From: Variovorax sp. dw_308
GTDB lineage: Bacteria; Pseudomonadota; Gammaproteobacteria; Burkholderiales; Burkholderiaceae_C
Direction: 5' to 3'
Assembly (NCBI RefSeq): GCF_019207085.1
Contig: NZ_JAATOM010000017.1
Span: 62,001 to 126,000 of the forward strand
Length of the DNA stretch: 64,000 bases
The notes below the pieces were generated by a model. That model saw only the letters and a list, made by a program, of their open reading frames with translations, was not told where the DNA came from and made no database searches. This document shows, piece after piece, positions 26,900 to 35,687 of the stretch (the stretch's first letter is position 1; each line of letters opens with the position of its first letter). A program made the position numbers and the translations under genes.

Positions 26900-27805
26900 A
26901 TGATTCAGGACTTCAAGGGCAAGACGGCAGTACTCACCGGCGCGGGCTCGGGCTTCGGGCTCGAATGCGCGCGCATCGGCGCGGCGCGGGGCATGAACCT
27001 CGTTCTCGTCGACGTGCAGCAGGACGCGCTCGATGCGGCGCAAGCAGAGATGGAAGCCGCCGGCGCGCAGGTGCTGGCACGCAAGGTCGACGTTTCGAAC
27101 ACCGCGCAGATGGAACAACTGGCCGCGGATGTGAAGGCACGTTTCGGCGCGCCGCATTTCGTCTTCAACAATGCCGGCGTAGGCGCCGGTGGCCTGGTGT
27201 GGGAGAACACCGTGGCCGACTGGGAATGGGTGCTCGGCGTCGACCTCTGGGGCGTGGTGCACGGCGTGCGCCTGTTCGTGCCGATGATGCTCGAGGCGGC
27301 GGCCAAGGATCCGGATTACCGCGGCCACATCACCAACACCGCCAGCATGGCCGGCCTGTTGACGCCGCCGAACATGGGCATCTACAACGCGGCCAAGGCG
27401 GCCGTCGTGAGCCTGACCGAGACGATGTACCAGGACCTGACGCTGGTCACCGACCAGATCGGCGCCAGCCTGCTGTGCCCTTACTTCGTGCCCACCGGCA
27501 TCACCAGGAGCGAGCGCAACCGTCCCGATGCGCCGACACAGGCCCAGCTCACCAAGAGCCAGCTCATCGGCCAGGCCATGAGCGACAAGGCGGTGAGCAG
27601 CGGCAAGGTGACGGCAGCAGAGGTCGCGAACAAGGTGTTCGACGCCATCAGCGCAAACCAGTTCTATGTGTTCAGCCACCCGAAGGCGCTCGGCAACGTC
27701 AAGAGTCGCATGGAGAACATCGTGTCGATCACCAACCCGGCCGACCCGTTCCTCGAGCGGCCCGAGATCGGCATTGCGTTGCGCGCGCAGCTCCGCACGC
27801 CCTGA
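26900..27805 (+). CDS. Short-chain dehydrogenase/reductase
   Basis: A 301-residue SDR. TGAGSGFG near residue 13, NNAGVG near 89, the Ser in NTASMAG and YNAAKAAV near 162 give the full catalytic set. The C-terminus (QFYVFSHPKALGNVKSRMENIV) is of the cyclohexanol-dehydrogenase-like sort. It stands alone, 157 bases after the oxidase gene. That gap has a small GCGGG/CCCGC hairpin at its start and otherwise nothing recognisable. Confidence 0.9.
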   Translation: MIQDFKGKTAVLTGAGSGFGLECARIGAARGMNLVLVDVQQDALDAAQAEMEAAGAQVLARKVDVSNTAQMEQLAADVKARFGAPHFVFNNAGVGAGGLVWENTVADWEWVLGVDLWGVVHGVRLFVPMMLEAAAKDPDYRGHITNTASMAGLLTPPNMGIYNAAKAAVVSLTETMYQDLTLVTDQIGASLLCPYFVPTGITRSERNRPDAPTQAQLTKSQLIGQAMSDKAVSSGKVTAAEVANKVFDAISANQFYVFSHPKALGNVKSRMENIVSITNPADPFLERPEIGIALRAQLRTP

Positions 27806-27903
27806 CACCGCGACGGGTGTTGTTGCAGGGCGGTTCCGCGGATTGGTGACAATCGAGCTTTACCCAGCGATCCGGCCCGGATCGACAGGAGCTGACTCAT
27901 GGG

Positions 27904-28467
27904 ATGCCCTTGGAAGCGCTGAAGACCCAGTGCCGCGGCTGCGCGCTGTTCGACACCGCCATCGGACCGTGCTGCATCGCGTGGAACGCGCAAGCGATCG
28001 TGGCGGTGCAACTGCCGGAAGCCAATCCTGCCTGCACCCGGGCGCGGCTGTTGCAGGGCACCGGCGCTCTGGAGGATGGCGAGCCGCCGCCGTTCGCGCA
28101 GGCAGCGATCGAGGGCGTGCAGGCCCTGATGCAGGGTAGCTCACGCGACTTGCGCGAAGTACCGCTCGACATGTCGGGCGTACCCGAGTTTCATCAGCGC
28201 GTGTACGCCATCGCCCGCCGTATCGGCCCTGGTCACACGCGCACCTATGGCGAGGTGGCGCAGGAACTGGGCGACAAGGGCCTGGCGCGGGCTGTCGGCC
28301 AGGCGCTGGGGCGCAATCCGTTCGCGCCCATCGTGCCGTGCCACCGCGTGCTCGCGGCCAATGGCAAGCCGGGCGGATTTTCCGGCGGCAGCGGCGTGCC
28401 GACCAAGCTGCGCATGCTGGCCATTGAGGGCACTTCGCCGAGCGGGTCGCTGGCGCTGTTCGACTAG
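27904..28467 (+). CDS. ogt: Methylated-DNA--[protein]-cysteine S-methyltransferase
   Basis: Repairs O6-alkylguanine in DNA by transferring the alkyl group to its own Cys. 187 residues. The C-terminal ATase domain has RRIGPGHTRTYGEVA, the Arg-finger region GLARAVGQALGRNPF and the active-site PCHRV near residue 145, ending in GGFSGG...KLRMLAIEG. The N-terminal 80 residues are the usual variable domain. ATG 27904 is used; a nearby ATG at 27899 is out of frame. Confidence 0.94.
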   Translation: MPLEALKTQCRGCALFDTAIGPCCIAWNAQAIVAVQLPEANPACTRARLLQGTGALEDGEPPPFAQAAIEGVQALMQGSSRDLREVPLDMSGVPEFHQRVYAIARRIGPGHTRTYGEVAQELGDKGLARAVGQALGRNPFAPIVPCHRVLAANGKPGGFSGGSGVPTKLRMLAIEGTSPSGSLALFD

Positions 28468-28497
28468 CGTGCTGTGCCAGCTTGACGTTCGTGCGTC

Positions 28498-30132
28498 ATG
28501 GAGCACCACAGCGATCCGGAGAAGGCGAGTGTGGCATCCGCGCCGATAGCAAACAGACGGCACCGCGTCGTGAGACTGATCGACTGTGTCTGGAACGCCA
28601 TCCTGCTGATACCAGCCCTGTGGATCTTTGGGTCCACGCACCTTCGAGATCCCGGGGCTGCTTACCTCGTTATCGCAAGCGCGGCGTTCTTTGGCTTGCT
28701 TCGGGCGATCCTGGGGCTTCGAGTGTTCCTGGTGCTGACCTATGTACCGGCGCTGTTCGGTGTTCTGGCCGTGGGAGCCGATTGGCTACGCGATGTCAAC
28801 CTTCTCGAGGCGGCCCTGATCCGGCCGGATCCACGCGAAGCATGGCCGGTCATCCAGCCTTATGTCGTGTGGATAGCCCTGGCCGCGCTCCTGTTCGCCA
28901 CGCCGATCTGGGTGTTGTTCCGCACGCCATCCACCCGGACGGCGCGCCGGAAGCGGTCTTCGGCAACTCTCGCGGCCATCACCGTCGCCTTGGTCATGGT
29001 CGGCGCGGTCTTTCATCGCACTGTGCTGAGGGCGTGGCCGCTGAATGTCATTTCCGTGGCCGCCGCTTCTGCGATCGGCCGCGACGACTTCATCCCGACG
29101 GCATCGGCTTATGCGGCCACCAATCCGCGCTCGGCAACCGCGAACTGGGGCGCCTCGCGGTTGCCGGGCCTTCATCCGCAGAACGAGATATACATCCTCA
29201 TCATCGGGGAATCGGTGCGTGCCGATCGGCTCGGCGCATGCGGCGGGCAAAAGCAGGTCGGCATCCAGCACGACGCGATCATCTATTGCGACGTGACGTC
29301 CGGCTCCAGCAGTACGCACACGTCGGTCCCTCTGCTCGTCTCGCGCGAAATGCCTGGCGGTGCATATCGGGTCAGCAAGGACGCAACCTTCATGAAGGCC
29401 TTCGAGGAGGCGGGGTTTCACACCTATTGGCTCGCTCTCCAGGAAAGAGGCATTGCCTGGCCTGACGCCGAAATCGACATGTTCCTGACAGCGAAGAGAA
29501 CCGATCGGGAAAGCCTTCTGCCATCGCTCAGATCGGTGCTCGCGCAGAACGCGCCCAGGAAACTGATCGTGCTGCATGCCTACGGCGCACACTTTTCGTA
29601 CTGTGATCGCTATGACCCGGCAACGGCTGCTTTCCAGGCAGATTGCTCGAAGCTTTCTGAATTCCCGGATGAATCCACGCTTCCGGATTTCCTGCGTGCC
29701 TATGACAACGCCGTCAATGAATCCCTCCGGTTCGTCGATGCCGTGATCTCGGAGGTGGCGCAGGCGGGCGGCTCTTCCTTCGTGATGTTCACGCCTGACC
29801 ATGGCGAGAACCTGCTCGACGACGAGCGAAAGCTCTTTCAGCACGCGCTGAAAGATCCAACGCATTGGGACACGAGAGTCCCGGTCGTCATGTGGGCGAG
29901 CGACGAATGGCGCGCCGCCAACGCCGCGCGATGGGAACGGCTCCGCGCCAACCAAGGAGCGAAGGCGATGCATGCCGACCTGGTGCCCACGCTGCTCAAC
30001 GCTGCGGCCATCAGGTATGTCGACGAGCGGCAGGTGGCTGTCGATCTCGGAGCGATGTCACCGGCTGCTGACAGAACCCGGTGGGTCATGCGACGCCTCG
30101 GTGAAAAGGTGGATGGCGATCGACTGCGCTGA
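28498..30132 (+). CDS. Phosphoethanolamine transferase-like membrane sulfatase-fold protein
   Basis: A 544-residue protein of the EptA/OpgE type, which moves phosphoethanolamine onto envelope sugars such as lipid A. An N-terminal membrane domain has about four or five helices (residues 25-175). The periplasmic domain has the metal Glu in IIGESVRADRL, the likely nucleophile Thr in SSTHTSVPLL, HAYGAHFSYCDRYD, the metal pair in TPDHGENLL, and a late His in HWDTRVPVVMW. It differs from classical EptA (GETAR...TAVSVPC), so the acceptor is uncertain. Codon choice is less GC-biased than its neighbours and includes AGA, so acquisition by transfer is possible. Confidence 0.82.
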   Translation: MEHHSDPEKASVASAPIANRRHRVVRLIDCVWNAILLIPALWIFGSTHLRDPGAAYLVIASAAFFGLLRAILGLRVFLVLTYVPALFGVLAVGADWLRDVNLLEAALIRPDPREAWPVIQPYVVWIALAALLFATPIWVLFRTPSTRTARRKRSSATLAAITVALVMVGAVFHRTVLRAWPLNVISVAAASAIGRDDFIPTASAYAATNPRSATANWGASRLPGLHPQNEIYILIIGESVRADRLGACGGQKQVGIQHDAIIYCDVTSGSSSTHTSVPLLVSREMPGGAYRVSKDATFMKAFEEAGFHTYWLALQERGIAWPDAEIDMFLTAKRTDRESLLPSLRSVLAQNAPRKLIVLHAYGAHFSYCDRYDPATAAFQADCSKLSEFPDESTLPDFLRAYDNAVNESLRFVDAVISEVAQAGGSSFVMFTPDHGENLLDDERKLFQHALKDPTHWDTRVPVVMWASDEWRAANAARWERLRANQGAKAMHADLVPTLLNAAAIRYVDERQVAVDLGAMSPAADRTRWVMRRLGEKVDGDRLR

Positions 30133-30199
30133 GAACGGGCCGGCAAGCAGGACACGCAGCTGCGCGACTACTTCTCACAGTGATGGCCCATCGGGTTGG

Positions 30200-30236
30200 C
30201 GCGCGTCATGCGTTGACGCGCGAACTGTTCCTTTTC
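30200..30236 (+). terminator. Intrinsic terminator after the phosphoethanolamine transferase-like gene
   Basis: A perfect 9-bp stem CGCGCGTCA (30200-30208) / TGACGCGCG (30214-30222) with a TGCGT loop. A pyrimidine-rich, T-containing stretch (TGTTCCTTTTCC) follows. It lies in the 166-base gap before the next gene. Confidence 0.6.
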
Positions 30237-30298
30237 CTACCTGTCGCTGCCGCACGGCTGCACATGCTTTGCGCCTCTTTCTTTTTTGGGAGACGCCC

Positions 30299-30703
30299 AT
30301 GTTGCAACCCTTCAGTCTGGACCCGAGCATGGTGTCCTTGATTGGCAAGACCTTCTATCCGACCGGCTATTCACTGGTGATGTTTCCCGATGGAGCCGAT
30401 GCCAACGCGACCGGGGATCGCCTTTCCGCCGAGATGCCGGAGAGCAATGTATTCCTGCTCGAACCGGCCACGATCCTGCGGCAGATCACGCCGACCGTGG
30501 ATGACGCTGACAATCCGCTGCCTTCCGCCGGTACGGAAGGCGCCACCGTGCGGGCCTACACGAAGCTGGCGCTCGAAGGCCACCACGGGCTGCTGGTCGA
30601 GACGCCGGATGCAGAGTCGGCGGAACGCATGATGCAGGTGGTCCGGCAGGTTCCGTATGCGATGGCTCAGCGCTACCGCGCGCTGGTCATCGAGGATCTC
30701 TAG
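30299..30703 (+). CDS. Hypothetical protein
   Basis: A 134-residue soluble protein without signal peptide or membrane helix; I do not recognise the family. GGGAGACGCCC provides a Shine-Dalgarno before ATG 30299. Codon use fits its surroundings and the gene ends 12 bases before the convergent transglutaminase gene. An acidic central part (PTVDDADNPLP) is followed by an alternating helix/strand C-terminus (GLLVETPDAESAERMMQVVRQ). Confidence 0.7.
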   Translation: MLQPFSLDPSMVSLIGKTFYPTGYSLVMFPDGADANATGDRLSAEMPESNVFLLEPATILRQITPTVDDADNPLPSAGTEGATVRAYTKLALEGHHGLLVETPDAESAERMMQVVRQVPYAMAQRYRALVIEDL

Positions 30704-30715
30704 AGTGAGGCTGGC

Positions 30716-31396
30716 TTAACGCGCTTCCCGCTGCACATCGGCGTCGAAACTCACGCCGGCCTGCGTGAGCCCTTGCCACGCCGGGTAGGTGGTCGCGAAG
30801 TCGCTCACGATGCGCTCGAGCGGCATGTCGTCGTATGCGCCGCGTTCTCCGACGTACTCCATGTGCTGCCGCCCTTCGCCGTCGAAAGGGTGGTAGAGCG
30901 AATCGGCACGCCCATCCCATTCAAGCGGCAACAGGCCAAAGCGCTGGCACAACTCGACGTTGAACGCGGGTGTGGACTTGATCCAGGCACCCTGCAGCCA
31001 CAGTTCGGCGTAGCCGTGCCAGATGAAGACGTCCGTCTGCATGGTCTCGCGCATGCGCTGCGTCGACAGGTGATTGCGTACGTCAGCGTAGCCGACCCGC
31101 GCGGGAATTCCGGCGGCCCGCGCAGCCGCCGCGAGGAGGGCGGCCTTGGGCACGCACCAGCCATACCCCTGTTCGATCACCTGGCTCGCCCGCATGCCTT
31201 GCAGGGACAAGTCGATGCGGTACGGGTCGTAGCGGAAGCGATCGCGCACCGCGTAGTAAAGAGACACGGCGCGCTCGCGATCGTCGGCGCCCTGCGCGTG
31301 CGTGGCCGCGAAGTCGACGACGCTGGGGTGGTCACTGTCGATCAGCGCGGTCGCTGCGAGGGTCGCCCTGGTCGGGCCTGGAGTCGTGATTTGCAT
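30716..31396 (-). CDS. Transglutaminase-like (papain-fold) protein
   Basis: A 226-residue protein with a transglutaminase-core domain. The catalytic Cys is in EQGYGWCVPKAALLAAAARAAGIPARVGY near residue 80 and the His in IWHGYAELWLQGAWIKSTPAFN near 126. It has no signal peptide. Bacterial members act as cysteine peptidases or amidases more often than as cross-linkers. Divergent from the MFS gene at 31533, with 136 bases between for both promoters. Confidence 0.85.
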   Translation of the reverse strand: MQITTPGPTRATLAATALIDSDHPSVVDFAATHAQGADDRERAVSLYYAVRDRFRYDPYRIDLSLQGMRASQVIEQGYGWCVPKAALLAAAARAAGIPARVGYADVRNHLSTQRMRETMQTDVFIWHGYAELWLQGAWIKSTPAFNVELCQRFGLLPLEWDGRADSLYHPFDGEGRQHMEYVGERGAYDDMPLERIVSDFATTYPAWQGLTQAGVSFDADVQREAR

Positions 31397-31532
31397 TCCC
31401 GATATTTACCAGAAGCCCGATCCATCGGTTCGACAGGCATCTGCATCCCCTGATTCGAGGGCGGGCAGACGCCACGACGTGAAGCGCATCCGGATAGGGC
31501 AATATCGAAGAGTGCCTATTCCAACTCGCCCC

Positions 31533-32756
31533 ATGCCGTTGCCCGCGTCGCTGCAAGTCGCCTTGCCCCTGGTCATCCTCGCGTTCGGCCACACGCTTTC
31601 AAACCTCATTCGCACCTTGCCCGCCATCGCCACCGATGTCATGTCCGCCGACATCGGCACGACGACCGGCTACCTCGGTGTGCTCACCGGCGCCTACCAT
31701 CTTTTCTTTGCGCTCGGGCAGATTCCGGCGGGCGTGATGCTGGACAGGCTGGGGGTCAGGACGGTGTCCCTGTCACTGTTCGCGATCACGGCGCTCGGCG
31801 CGATCGCCGGGGCGCTCGCGCAAGACGCCTTCGGTTTTTTCGCGGCCCAGGCTCTGTTGGGCATCGGCTGCTGCGGCATGCTGCTGTGCCCCTTCACCTT
31901 GGCCGCCAAGACCTTGCCGCCGGCACGCTTCGCGATGTGGTCGGGATTGATCCTGAGCATCGGCAACAGCGGCATGTTGTTGTCCGCCACGCCCATGGCA
32001 TGGCTCATCGAGCATCACGGCTGGCGCGCCAGCTTCTGGGTTTCGGCTGCGATGGCGGTCGGCATCGGTGCGCTGGTTGCCCTGGTCGTGCCGGCCATGA
32101 CAAAGCCAACGGCGACAGCGCCTTCGCTCGAGCTGAAGACGGAGTTCCAGGAGGTGCTGCGGATGACCGCTTCGCTTCCCATGCGCGGGCCGGTGCTGCT
32201 GGCCTTCACCTCACTGGCCGCCGCGCTCGCGGTGCGCGGCGTGTGGGGCGGCCCGTGGTTCATGGAGGTCCAGGGACTGACGCGGATCGAGGCCGGCAAC
32301 GCCCTCATCCCGCTGACGCTCGCGTTGGCGATCGGGCCGCTGGTTGCAGGCGCCATCGACAGGGTGACCGGAGCCCGGCGTGTCTTGCTCGCGGGCAGCC
32401 ACCTCGTGGCAGGCCTGCTGTTGCTCATCGTCGTTGCTGCAGCGCCGGGAGGCTGGCTGCAAGGCGGCTACGTGGGCTCGCCGTCATTCGATGCGTGGAT
32501 CTTCTTTGCCTTCGGCTGCTGCATTTCGACGCAACCCCTGCTCTTCGCGATGGGTCAATCGTCGACGCCGAAGGAGAAGTCCGGCAAGGCTCTCGCGGCG
32601 CTGAACCTGATGTTCTTCTGCGGCACCGCCTTTCACCAACTCATGAGCGGATGGATTGCGTCGACGCTCGGGCTGGTCACGGTGTTCTTCTATTTCGCCA
32701 TGGCCCTGGCCGGGTCAACCTTGCTCTTTCTCCACTACACGCGCCGCCGGGCCTGA
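31533..32756 (+). CDS. MFS transporter
   Basis: A 407-residue major facilitator protein with about twelve hydrophobic segments. The loop 2-3 motif appears as GQIPAGVMLDRLGVRTVS near residue 65, and later GPLVAGAIDRVTGARRV marks the matching second half. ATG 31533 (MPLPASLQVALPLVILAFG) is preferred because the first helix follows immediately. The substrate cannot be told from the sequence. Confidence 0.9.
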   Translation: MPLPASLQVALPLVILAFGHTLSNLIRTLPAIATDVMSADIGTTTGYLGVLTGAYHLFFALGQIPAGVMLDRLGVRTVSLSLFAITALGAIAGALAQDAFGFFAAQALLGIGCCGMLLCPFTLAAKTLPPARFAMWSGLILSIGNSGMLLSATPMAWLIEHHGWRASFWVSAAMAVGIGALVALVVPAMTKPTATAPSLELKTEFQEVLRMTASLPMRGPVLLAFTSLAAALAVRGVWGGPWFMEVQGLTRIEAGNALIPLTLALAIGPLVAGAIDRVTGARRVLLAGSHLVAGLLLLIVVAAAPGGWLQGGYVGSPSFDAWIFFAFGCCISTQPLLFAMGQSSTPKEKSGKALAALNLMFFCGTAFHQLMSGWIASTLGLVTVFFYFAMALAGSTLLFLHYTRRRA

Positions 32757-32958
32757 AGCACTGCTGTAGTCGGCCAATTTGTCAGCTGAGTCGCGCGGGA
32801 CGCGCGCTTTGCGCCCATGTCCGGCCTGTTGCCAACTCGCTGGCAGCTGCATCTTCGTCGCTCGTGTGAGCAAGTTCCTACGAGGCGCCATGCGCGCGAC
32901 TGACAGAGTGCGACGGGGGAGGGGAGAAAGCTTGAGGCTTGTTTTAGGAGCTGATCGA
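32757..32958. other. 202-base gap without a recognised gene
   Basis: The gap between the MFS gene and the DUF1428 gene contains a GC-rich stretch (GTCGCGCGGGACGCGCGC) able to form a small hairpin and a purine-rich GGGGGAGGGGAGAAAG run. No open frame with coding character was seen. TTAGGAG before 32959 is the ribosome-binding site of the next gene. Confidence 0.5.
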
Positions 32959-33324
32959 ATGGCTTACATAGACGGGTTCGTCATCGCCGTCCCCACGGCC
33001 AACAAGGCCAGGTTCATCGAGCACGCGAACAAGGGTGACTCCGTCTTCCTGGAGCATGGTGCGACTCGCGTTCTCGAGTGTTGGGGGGATGACGTCAAGG
33101 CGGGCAAGCAAACCGATTTTCGGCGTGCAGTCCAGGCGAAGGACGATGAAACGGTCGTCTTCTCCTGGATCGAGTGGCCGGACAAGGCGACGCGCGACGC
33201 CGCGATGGACAAGGTCATGAAGGACCCGCGCCTCGATCCCAAGACCAACCCGATGCCCTTCGACGGCATGCGAATGATCTTCGGCGGGTTCACGCCCGTG
33301 GTGGACCTTGGCAACCCGCGCTGA
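32959..33324 (+). CDS. DUF1428 family protein (YbaA-like)
   Basis: A 121-residue cytosolic protein. MAYIDGFVIAVPTANK at the start, LECWGDDV, VVFSWIEWPDKATRD and PMPFDGMRMIFGGF are the family landmarks. The fold is a dimeric alpha-beta barrel; function is unknown. A good TTAGGAG Shine-Dalgarno lies upstream. It is not obviously tied to its neighbours. Confidence 0.92.
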   Translation: MAYIDGFVIAVPTANKARFIEHANKGDSVFLEHGATRVLECWGDDVKAGKQTDFRRAVQAKDDETVVFSWIEWPDKATRDAAMDKVMKDPRLDPKTNPMPFDGMRMIFGGFTPVVDLGNPR

Positions 33325-33460
33325 GACACCGCCTCGTCAGGGACTTCGATGCGGCAAGTGCGCCCGTCAAGGCGATCGACGCAAGAACCTCTGGTGATCG
33401 CGTCGCGACAGAGGCCAGCGCAAGCCGATTGGAGGCGCCTTTGAACAAGGAATTGAAGCA

Positions 33461-33523
33461 ATGGAACCGATGCAGCCCATGAAACCCATGAAACCGATGG
33501 AGGCCATGAAGCCGATGGCCCCG
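33461..33523 (+). repeat. Seven-unit 9-base tandem repeat encoding Met-x-Pro
   Basis: Units of the form ATGnAnCCn run in tandem from the start codon. Unit 5 ends in GCC (Ala) instead of a Pro codon. Because each unit is three codons, slippage changes protein length without frameshift. Confidence 0.7.
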
Positions 33524-33775
33524 CCGGACAGCAGCTGGTGGCCGAAAGGGCTCAGCGACCCGTCGAGTAGCGGCCAGCAGGACGGCATGCGCTATGCATT
33601 CTTCCCGGCGCAAAGACGCCTGGCTGTGGAGCGCGATGGCCGCCTGGCGCAATACGAAACCGGCGACCATCGCATCACGGGCGTGTCGCAGACCGGCGGA
33701 TCCGCCCCCGGCGGTGCCACGTTCACGAGCCAGAACGGGGAGGTCGACTTGTCGACGCTCAAGCGTGCAGATTGA
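33461..33775 (+). CDS. Small protein with N-terminal Met-x-Pro repeats
   Basis: A 104-residue protein of unknown function. The first 22 residues are a tandem M-x-P repeat (MEPMQPMKPMKPMEAMKPMAPP) encoded by 9-base units at 33461-33523. A Trp-containing SSWWPKGLSDPSSSGQQ and a beta-rich segment (MRYAFFPAQRRLAVERDGRLAQYETGDHRITGVSQ) follow. It has no signal peptide. The repeat could expand or shrink in frame. A shift to a downstream ATG is possible, since each repeat carries one. Confidence 0.68.
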   Translation: MEPMQPMKPMKPMEAMKPMAPPDSSWWPKGLSDPSSSGQQDGMRYAFFPAQRRLAVERDGRLAQYETGDHRITGVSQTGGSAPGGATFTSQNGEVDLSTLKRAD

Positions 33776-33799
33776 AGTTCCAGCCGGGCACGCTGTTCG

Positions 33800-35512
33800 T
33801 CAGTGATCGAAATGAAAGGCCACCGTCGCCCGCGGTCCGACTCGCCGTGACGACACGCGATCGGCAAACTGCCGCAGCAGGAACCCGGCCAGCCTGCGCT
33901 CGCCGTCGCCCGAGTCGATGATTTCCTCGATCGTCGGGCGCACCTGCGGCAACTCCAGTGCATCGCCGTCATAGGACACACGCAGGTCGAGGTTGAACTC
34001 GTCGAACGAGGCTTCGATGACCAGCGGTCCGTTGGCGACACCGCTCGACGCCAGCGTCTCGATGGACTGGACCAGGTTGAACTTGGCACGCACGATCACG
34101 TCGCGGCGCGCGCCCCACACGCCGCCCTGCATCTCAAGGAAATCCTCCAGCGCCTCCGGATCAAGCCCTCCGGGTTGCACCGTCATCGACACCGTCTTGC
34201 GCAGCCCGATGCGAAACAGCAGGTTGAGCCCGAGCCCCACCAGCGTGCCGAACACCATCGCGTTGCCGAGCGAGGCGCGCAGCCCCGGTGGCAGCACCAC
34301 CAGGAAGCCCGGGTAGATCTCCACCGCCAGTCCCATCACGATCGACAGCCCGATCACCAGCGTCTTGCGCGCATCGAGCAGGCGCGAGGTCATGATGACC
34401 AGCCCGTTCAGCACGATGAAGGTCGACGAGAACACCAGCGCCGCGCCCAGCACGGCGCGCGGCATCAGGTTGACCAGCAAGCCCAGCTTGGGCACAAAGG
34501 CCGCGACCAGCAGGATCGCCGCGATCGAGTAGCCCACGCGCCAGCTCGTCACGCCCGTGGCCGAGGCCAGACCCACCGCGCCGGTCGACGAGTTCATGCC
34601 ATGTGCACCGAGCGCACCCGCGACGACGTTCCCGAGTCCGTCGGCCATCACGCCGCCGCCGACCGTGCGCATGTCGGCCCGCACCCAGTTGGCCTGGTTG
34701 GCCTTCTGCGAAGTGGTCACGTTGCCGATGGTCTTCAGCACCGCGGCGACGGCGCCGACCACGAAGGCCAGCAACAGGCTCGAGTGGAACGACCAGCCCG
34801 GATGCGACAGCCCCGGCAACGCCAGCAGCGGCGCGGCCGACACATGCGCCACCTCCACGCTGTCGAATCGCCCCAGCGCCCATGCAGCGAGGCAACCGGC
34901 CGTCAGCCCGATCAGCACGCAGTAAAGACGCAGCACGCCGCGCCCCCAGACGTTCAGCGCCACCATCAATCCCAGCGTCGCCAGCCCGAGCGTCATGTCG
35001 ATGCCCGCGGGCACGCCGCCGGCATCGACGGTGGTACCGACCGCCGTGCGAAGGCCGACCACGCCCACGGAGATCCCCGACAGCAGCACCACCAGCCCCG
35101 TGATCTCGGGCGTGAACAGCTTGCGCAGGTGTGGCAGACCGCGCGCCAGGATCATCTCGACCAGCCCGGCCACGATCGTCATGCCGAACACTGCGGACAG
35201 CCCGCCATGCTGCGCGGCGAGCATCGAGGGCACTACGTACACCACGCTCGGCGCAGGCTGGCACAGGAAGCCGGAGCCGATCCGCCGGAAGCGCATCACC
35301 TGCAGCACGGTGCCCACGGCCATCGCAAGCAACGTGAAGCTGACCATCGACGAAGCCACCTCGGGCGTCGCACCCGCGGCATGCGCCACCAGCACCGGAT
35401 ACACGAGATAGATGAACATCAGGCCGACATGCTGAAGGCCGCTGAGAACATTCACGCCGAGGGGCGGCTTGTCGTCGACCCCGTAGAGGAGGCCAGCAGG
35501 CTTGTGCGACAT
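33800..35512 (-). CDS. NCS2 (xanthine/uracil) permease with a C-terminal soluble domain
   Basis: Nucleobase:cation symporter-2 family. Residues 1 to about 440 are the membrane part, with YGVDDKPPLGVNVLSGLQHVG, the QPAPSVVYVVPS segment (strand-helix substrate site) and QKANQANWVRADMRTVGGGVMADGLGN (TM10 region). A cytosolic extension of roughly 120 residues follows (PGGLDPEALEDFLEMQGG...VAFHFDH). It looks like a degenerate histidine-kinase-type ATPase or anti-sigma fold (NLVQSIETL as N-box-like helix, FDEFNLDLRVSYDG). The substrate is probably a purine or pyrimidine base. Start 35512 (MSHKPAGLLYG) fits the family; the gene converges on 33461-33775 with 24 bases between. Confidence 0.9.
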   Translation of the reverse strand: MSHKPAGLLYGVDDKPPLGVNVLSGLQHVGLMFIYLVYPVLVAHAAGATPEVASSMVSFTLLAMAVGTVLQVMRFRRIGSGFLCQPAPSVVYVVPSMLAAQHGGLSAVFGMTIVAGLVEMILARGLPHLRKLFTPEITGLVVLLSGISVGVVGLRTAVGTTVDAGGVPAGIDMTLGLATLGLMVALNVWGRGVLRLYCVLIGLTAGCLAAWALGRFDSVEVAHVSAAPLLALPGLSHPGWSFHSSLLLAFVVGAVAAVLKTIGNVTTSQKANQANWVRADMRTVGGGVMADGLGNVVAGALGAHGMNSSTGAVGLASATGVTSWRVGYSIAAILLVAAFVPKLGLLVNLMPRAVLGAALVFSSTFIVLNGLVIMTSRLLDARKTLVIGLSIVMGLAVEIYPGFLVVLPPGLRASLGNAMVFGTLVGLGLNLLFRIGLRKTVSMTVQPGGLDPEALEDFLEMQGGVWGARRDVIVRAKFNLVQSIETLASSGVANGPLVIEASFDEFNLDLRVSYDGDALELPQVRPTIEEIIDSGDGERRLAGFLLRQFADRVSSRRVGPRATVAFHFDH

Positions 35513-35687
35513 GCGGGTAGGTCCAGGAGTCGGCGGTGGCGTGCATTCTGTCTGGATCGGCGAGATCGTGCAGACAGGGCACTGGCAGGCTGTTGAAATA
35601 CGATCCCGCAAAGCCCCGCCGCGGCCCCGACTCGTCTATCAACAGCCGGTTGGAACGTCTTCACACCACCCAAGGAGTTTCGAACCG

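Noticed and set aside
28482..29465. A 327-codon plus-strand frame overlapping the phosphoethanolamine transferase-like gene
   Set aside because: Out of frame with the gene that shows membrane helices and catalytic motifs; it has no features of its own.
33461..33523. A CRISPR-like array because of short tandem units
   Set aside because: Units are 9 bp, contiguous and coding; there are no spacers.
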